This document shows positions 58,414 through 64,000 of a DNA stretch of 64,000 nt, one piece after another. The DNA is from Dastarcus helophoroides (taxonomy: Eukaryota > Arthropoda > Insecta > Coleoptera > Bothrideridae). A program made the translations under genes and the position numbers. The notes below the pieces were generated by a model. It ran no database searches and was not told the DNA's origin. It saw nothing but the letters and a program-made list of their open reading frames with translations. Position 1 is the first letter of the stretch. Each line of letters starts with the position of its first letter. Location of the stretch: the NCBI GenBank assembly GCA_028583605.1, contig CM053334.1, positions 25,997,226 to 26,061,225 on the forward strand. Direction: 5' to 3'.

Positions 58414-58589
58414 AAGATACATGTTGATGAAAGGGACTGGTCCTTGGTTATCTTCAAAAATTGAAATAGAAATCTTGTCCCCTGAAACCAAAAAAGATTA
58501 AAAAACACAGAGCAACTTTTGTTGTGTTTTTTAATCTTTCTTGGTTTCAGAAGACAAGATTTGTATTTCAATTTTTGAAGATACATGTT
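58414..58589 (+). mobile_element. H2 element with about 12-bp target duplication, centre lost
   Basis: AAGATACATGTT lies at 58414-58425 and 58578-58589; part of it overlaps the element's own TTGAAGATA, so the true duplication is 9-12 bp. The insert is a near-perfect hairpin: GGACTGGTCCTTGGTTATC, the outer arm, AACACAGAGCAAC, then TTTTGTTGTGTTTTTTAATC and the mirrored arm. The ribozyme centre is deleted. Confidence 0.82.
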
Positions 58590-59269
58590 ATAAAATTTGG
58601 CAGAAATCGAAAGGGAGAGAAGACTTTTGCTATTTTTAAAATAGCTACTAATCACGTGGCATTTGATTTTTTTCCTTAATTCAAGATCTCTGCCTCAGTC
58701 AAAACTAGAAAGACACTTTCAATTTTTTTTTTTGCAAACTAGTGATAATATTTTTTGCGTTTTGAATCATGTTAAGATGAAAGATTCATGTAGAATAAAT
58801 GTACCAAGCATATCAACACTAGAGAGTAATGTCTTAAATAATATGCTTCCGATTTTGTTTTAGGTTAAACTAAGAACTGACCCATTTATTTTAGGAGGTC
58901 CAGTAATACTCGGAAAGCTAAAAAGTCATAAGTCATAATTTTTTCTGGGAAATATATATAATATTGTAAAATGGTATGAGATATAAATCACGTAGATATA
59001 GGTAGAAAGTGACAAGCATGCACATTTTACCGAAATTCACCCAGACGTTCCTGATTCAGTGACCATAACCTACATAAACGTTGTGCAAATTCTCAAAAAC
59101 TACGTCATCAAATCTTTATTCATAAGAAGACAATTTCAAGTAGATTGCAAATGGAAGGACTGTAGTGAAATTAATAAGAAATGGACAAAAACTGAAAGTC
59201 AAAGAAAACGCAATTGAAAATTAAAATGTAAAACTATACAAGATACCTAAATAGGTTGTAGGTATCTTA
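58590..59269. other. No recognised feature
   Basis: AT-rich sequence with short open frames only. No repeat ends or RNA gene were recognised. Confidence 0.45.
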
Positions 59270-59271
59270 TA

Positions 59272-61456
59272 CAGGGTGTTACAAAAGTCCGGGCCGCTAC
59301 TTCAGGAGCATATTCTACACATTAAAATATGAAAAATGTTGAAATACATTTTTTTCTTTAAATTGCCTCCTAACGGAGATATGACCATTTAAAGATGGCG
59401 CCCCTAAAGTGGTTTTTTTACTACAAAAAGTTAACGGTTAGTAGCAAAGTCATGAAATTGGGCAAGCAGTTAAAGAATTGAATTAGGCATATTCTCATGT
59501 AACATATTTTTTAAATAAGCATTAGCGTGGTGTGTAGGGGGTTGCCCGCGATTATTTTTTGCCGTAACTTTTTTGTATTGCAATATTTCGACACAAAAGT
59601 GCCATAATCGTAAAGAGCAACATTTTTTATACAAAAAAGGTACTCTTTCTCAAAGTCGCTAAAAGTAACCGTTTCCGAGAAAAAAGCGTTTAAACAAAAT
59701 TGTTGCATTTATTAGAATTCGTTTTGCAAATTTCTAATTTATCCACTACTAACTGCATTGATATCAAAATAGTACAAAATTAAGAAAAAAAAATCAAAGC
59801 AAGTGTTCGAAATTACTGCCCCCTGCAGCAATACATTGCTCGGCTCGTCTTCTAAGGGAACTCCTTACTCTTTCGCAAATGCCTGGTGAATTGTGAATCT
59901 GGTTGAACCCATTTTCAATTCGTTCACGAAGATCATTGATATTGTCAACTGGTGTGGAGTAGACGATCTGCTTTAGATGTCCCCGTAAGTAGAAATCGAG
60001 TGGGTTGAGGTCAGGAGACCTAGCTGGCCATGGTATCGGACCTCCTCGACCTATCCATCGTTGATAATAGTTGTTATTCAAAAATTCCCTAGCAACTGCA
60101 CTAAAATGGGCAGGTGCCCCATCGTGCATTATCCACATTCGCTGTCTTGTTATGAGTGGAACATTTTCAAGTAACACGGGTAACTCTGCTTGCAAAAAAT
60201 GTCTATATGATGCTCCTGTTAACCTATGAGGTAAAAAAAAAACGGTCCGAGTCCCCTATTATTCCTCCCCAAATGTTAAGTGAAAAATGTTGCTGATGTC
60301 TCGACTGAATAACTGCATTGGGATTTTCAACTTGCCACTGATGCATGTTGTGAAAGTTAAGTATCCCGTTTCTGGTAAAACCCGCTTCGTCCGTAAATAA
60401 TATGAGCGATGGAAAGTTCTCATTTTCAGCGATCTTATGCAATAGCGAGTTGCAAAATTCTATTCTTGGAGGATAATCAGCAGCAAGTAACCCTTGCACT
60501 CTTTGAAAATGATACGGGTAAAATTGGTAAAATTTCAAAATTCGCCAGATAGTTACGTGATTTACTCCTTTGGCTAAAGCAAGTTGTCTAGTGCTGACAC
60601 ATGGATCTTCTTCAACTCGCTGAAGCACACGCTCCTCTAAATTAGCAACTTCTGCGTTTGGTCTTCCAACACGTTCGCCTTTGAAAACAAAATTTCCTGT
60701 TTCACATAAACGAGCATGAATTTTCTGGAACAATTTTTCTCCTGGTAGGTGACTATTAGGAAAACGTTCAGCATAAAGCCGTCTTGCTTCAGCACGATTA
60801 CAATTTGCAAGCCCGTACATTAAATGCATATCGGCCATTTCTTGATTTGAATAGTCCATTTTATCAAAATAATGAAAAGTTAAAAAACTACTACACTTAC
60901 TATTGACAACAAAAACTGCTAAAGTTTACAGCTTACGACCAAATTTTATCAGTGACACAACGTCAATCTCTGGCAGATATTGTCAAGTACAATTGTTTTC
61001 TTTACGATCAGTTTGCATGACCAACTTATTTTTTCTTATACAAATTAGTTAGAATTTCGAAGACGAGATAGGATTATTTAAACGCCTTTTTCTCGGAAAC
61101 GGTTACTTTTAGCGACTTTGAGAAAGAGTACCTTTTTTGTATAAAAAATGTTGCTTTTTACGATTATGGAACTTTTGTGTCGGCAACCCCCTACACACCA
61201 CGCTACTGCTTATTTAAAAAATATGTTACATAAGAATATGCCTAATCCAATTCTTTAACTGCTTGCCCAATTTCATGACTTTGCTACTAACCGTTAACTT
61301 TTTGTAGTAAAAAAACCACTTTAGGGGCGCCATCTTTAAATGGTCATATCTCCGTTAGGAGGCAATTTAAAAAAAAAAATGTATTTCAACATTTTTCATA
61401 TTTTAATGTGTAGAATATGCTCCTGAAGTAGCGGCCCGGACTTTTGTAACACCCTG
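59272..61456 (-). mobile_element. DD41D Tc1/mariner transposon, 2185 bp, long TIRs
   Basis: The ends are CAGGGTGTTACAAAAGTCCG and its complement, directly inside TA (59270-59271 and 61457-61458). Inverted repeats extend far inward: 59272 to about 59695 on the left and about 61077-61456 on the right. The left arm has an extra segment of about 45 bp. The arms are highly similar, which suggests youth. The single gene is a minus-strand transposase. Confidence 0.95.
59794..60859 (-). CDS. Tc1/mariner transposase, DD41D type, one homopolymer frameshift
   Basis: Start is ATG at 60859 (MDYSNQEMADMHLMYG). The N-terminal helix-turn-helix region includes NCNRAEARRLYAERFPN and KIHARLCETGNF, then GRPNAEV and TIWRILK. 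Catalytic residues are the D of LILFTDEAGF, the D of MWIMHDGAPAH and the D of SPDLNPLDFYL, with 41 residues between the last two. The frame breaks once, at a run of ten A on + (60233-60242): nine would restore it. Both sides are otherwise open, for about 355 residues, a normal length. RGHLK stands where WGHLK is common. Run-length errors are typical of sequencing, so the gene may be intact in the animal. Confidence 0.9.
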
Positions 61457-61458
61457 TA

Positions 61459-62592
61459 TACATATTTTAATTTTTTTAATCTAAAATCAAAGTAGCATTA
61501 TAAGATATTCATTTATGTTCACTAAACATTGATACTTTAATAGCTGGCCATACCCGTACGAATCTGATCTGCGGATTTAATCAGTAAAGATATAGCTGTG
61601 CACTGGGCTCGTTACATACCAAATATGATGCTTTCCACTAACGTACATATCTGTAAACATATTGGACTCGGCTCGTGGTATGTTTGCATGCACCCGAGAT
61701 TTAGCTGGTGTTATCTGGCATTTTTGAGTGAAATATGTCAAAGTCAGAAGGAATCAAATCCTTTAACAGCCACTAACTGACATATTTACTATGTGCCAGA
61801 TAAAATCTGACGATTAGTCTGTGACTCGGCTCTGTCCACTAACGCAAAGTTAATTGCGTTGATATGATATATGCCATATTCAATTCGTCGAGTAATCCCC
61901 CATGGGCGGCTATTATCTATATTGAGCCAATGATAAATACAGAAGATGTCGGTTAATAGAATCACTGGTTCATCGAATCAGCTTCTTAATAAAATCAAAT
62001 GCTTTGAGGTGAAAATTGATCATAATTTAAAATATAAATATTACCGGTTATAGGAATCAAATTTTCGGATAATGGAATCAAAAACATAAGGGTTATTTGT
62101 AAAATGACTATTTAATAACGTCTTTAATTCTTGAACTATCTTTAAATCTTGTTAAACTTAATAAACCTATTCAATTTCTGAAAAAAATTCAATTAATACT
62201 ACGAACAAACTGAGCATAACTATTAAGCCAAAGATAATCGGAGATAATGGACGACTTTTTTCAAAAGGAAACCACCCCTAAAAACACTATTGATAAATCG
62301 ATAGTTAAAGCTTGACACGTATGTATAAATCAACAGTACATTTAAAAACATATTGACCAATAACATATTTTCACTTAATACAAACAATGAATTTACTTAC
62401 ACTTTAACAAAAATAACTTATCCACTGTAAGTTCACGTTTCTGTGGATTGGTTCCCTCTTACAAAGTAAAACTTCAACATTACTGCTAAAATGAGGCCAA
62501 TTTCGAGGAAAAATTCAGCTTTTCTAAAAACGTAATATATGTCACATTTTATAATAAAAGTTTTAATTTCTGAAAAGTAGTCTTTTTTTTAA
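61459..62592. other. No gene; imperfect hairpin at 61711-61803
   Basis: TTATCTGGCA (61711-61720) and GTGAAATATGTCA (61728-61740) are mirrored by TGACATATTTAC (61778-61789) and TGCCAGATAA (61794-61803). ACTCGGCTC and TCCACTAACG each occur twice on either side (near 61634-61675 and 61821-61845). This could be the core of an unknown small repeat. The rest is unremarkable AT-rich DNA. Confidence 0.45.
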
Positions 62593-64000
62593 GTTTAATC
62601 CACCCACAAAGGGTAACCCCATTATGTTTTCAAAGCACTGCGAGTAGGATGCGGAGACAAGGATAGATGGCGATGAACCGCCTTCTTAAACAAGGATAGG
62701 TTGTAATTTTTGGGGAAAATTCCTTTCGGTAACAAGTTTCATAATTTGGAAGTTCTATAGAAAAAAGAGTCTCCGTAGACAGAAGTCCTCACTGTGTCAA
62801 GCTGAACCGCACAGGAATTTGCTGTCTTCGACTGTCTAGTATGCCTCCAGAATCTTGCCCTTGGAAGGCTAAATTCTACTAGTTCCTGCGAGCATCTTCC
62901 ATGATAGTACTTGTAGAAAAGAAACGAGTCAACAACCAAACGCCTGTGCTCTAATGTTTCGAGAAAATCGGTCAGACTTTCGTCATCAATTAGGCAAATT
63001 GTTCATCTTTGAATTGAATCCAAGAGAGCTAAAGTGTGTTTTGGGGTTGAACTCCAAACATGAGAATAGTATTCTAGTGCTGGCCTAACTTGAGCTTTGT
63101 GTAGCGTTAATAGCTGATGAGATATATAGTACTTTTTAGCTCTAAAAAGAAAGCCTAGCTTGTAAGATGCGGATTTGGCAATGGCGCGCACATGATCGTC
63201 CCAAGAGAAGTTGGTGCTCGCATTCACTACTAGGATAGATAGAGTAGATCCCATCCGAAGGATTTTACAGTCCATGAGTATGTTTGTTGCATTATTTCTT
63301 GATGTTTTTCTATAGAAAACCGCGACCGGAGTTTTGAAGCATTGAAGTCGACCAAATTGTTCTTACTCCTGTCCAGAATAATCTCGAGATCCCGATTAAT
63401 CGTCCGTATCTGCTGTTCCCTTAGTCGATGTAAAGCAGCGATAGATAATGGTTTGTCGGAGAAAAAAGATGACACAAAGTTACTATCATCTGCGTAGCTG
63501 TATATAGAATTGGAAGTTGAAGCTAAGAGATCGTTTATGTGTAACAGAAATAGAGTAGGAGACAGAACAGACCCCTGAGGCACCCCTGAGTTAATCGCAA
63601 ATGTCTCGGATGAGATGCCATCGACGACGACCCGACGAGATCTGTCAGCCAGAAAATTGGATATCAAATGACAGAGTCCAGGAGGAAGACCATAAGATGT
63701 TAATTTAGCGAGAAGAGATCGGTGCCAGACTCTGCCGAAAGCCTTTTAGATATCCAATGCCACAATCGTAGCCTCACCATGTTTTTCCATAGCTGAGTTA
63801 CAGAGTGAGTAACATATGCCAATAGATCGGCAGTAGAACGTTGTTGTCTAAAACCGTATTGCCTGTCGGAGATGATTCTATTTTCCTCCAGATATTTGAG
63901 AATCTCGATGTTGATAACCTTTTCCATCGCTTTAGATGTAACGAGTAACAAAGATATAGGGCGATAGTTGTTAGCCTTTTTCTCCTTTTAGGGACAGGCT
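62593..64000 (-). mobile_element. CR1/Jockey-like LINE (copy L5), runs off the window
   Basis: This is the longest and least damaged copy of the L family. On the minus strand: EKVINIEILKYLEENRIISD, QYGFRQQRSTADLLAYVTH, FLADRSRRVVVDGISSETFA then INSGVPQGSVLSPTLFLLHI, YSYADDSNFVSSFFSDKPLS (catalytic YADD), LSILVVNASTNFSWDDHVRA, ALEYYSHVWSSTPKHTLALL and CAVQLDTVRTSVYGDSFFYR, to the family 3' end at 62593. At least four frameshifts or stops (near 62990, 63230-63275, 63690 and 63790) break it. The 5' part lies beyond the window. Confidence 0.88.

Noticed and set aside
1..64000. tRNA, rRNA, CRISPR or bacterial-type operon features
   Set aside because: None seen on reading both strands. The eukaryotic transposon content makes CRISPR or operon calls implausible. 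A tRNA search program was not available.

Overview
The window looks like a gene desert from an arthropod nuclear genome, most likely an insect. I infer this from the mix of mariner, DD41D Tc1/mariner, Buster-type hAT, R1-type, CR1/Jockey-type and RTE-type LINEs, Penelope-like and Ty3/gypsy elements in very AT-rich DNA. Hymenoptera is my best guess but is weakly supported. I found no convincing host protein-coding gene, tRNA or rRNA. Nearly everything recognisable is a transposable element, usually broken, embedded in long degenerate tracts built from words such as GTCGAAATTTT or their complement.

Layout: 1-4.4 kb, AT-rich tracts with small hammerhead-bearing repeats. 4.4-8.3 kb, a LINE 3' fragment and more tracts. 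8.3-10.1 kb, an RTE-type LINE tail next to a Penelope-like reverse transcriptase remnant. 10.5-15.96 kb, a decayed Ty3/gypsy element carrying three younger insertions, including a mariner in its 3' LTR. 17.8-18.8 kb, a TIR element (CACTGG ends) with vestigial coding sequence. 18.8-22.9 kb, tracts. 23.1-27.5 kb, a reverse-strand CR1/Jockey-like LINE split by a 3.0-kb hAT element. 28.45-29.1 kb, two hammerhead-type repeats. 29.2-34.1 kb, tracts. 35.8-36.5 kb, a piggyBac-like MITE. 36.7-39.6 kb, LINE copies, a mariner fragment and a small MITE. 40.6-42.2 kb, an R1/LOA-type LINE remnant. 42.8-46.2 kb, a reverse-strand R1-type LINE lying inside (AGT)n. 46.2-47.2 kb, a second copy of the 17.8-kb element, containing a solo LTR. 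50.8-51.65 kb, an internally deleted mariner. 51.8-56.6 kb, tracts with a tandem duplication and two hammerhead-type repeats. 58.2-58.6 kb, a LINE scrap and another hammerhead-type repeat. 59.3-61.5 kb, a nearly intact DD41D transposon with long TIRs. 62.6-64 kb, another LINE copy.

The most interesting material is two families of small, palindromic, apparently non-autonomous elements. They carry hammerhead ribozyme motifs and are flanked by target-site duplications of about 9-17 bp. Family H1 (28466-28924; deleted copy 1386-1613) carries a structurally complete type I hammerhead with a GUC cleavage triplet on each strand. Family H2 (at least seven copies or fragments) carries a close variant. 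A Penelope-like element in the same window has a degraded motif of the same layout near its 3' end. Since Penelope-like elements and retrozymes are known to carry such ribozymes, a retrozyme-like or Penelope-dependent system is a reasonable inference. All names H1, H2, A, B and L are local labels.
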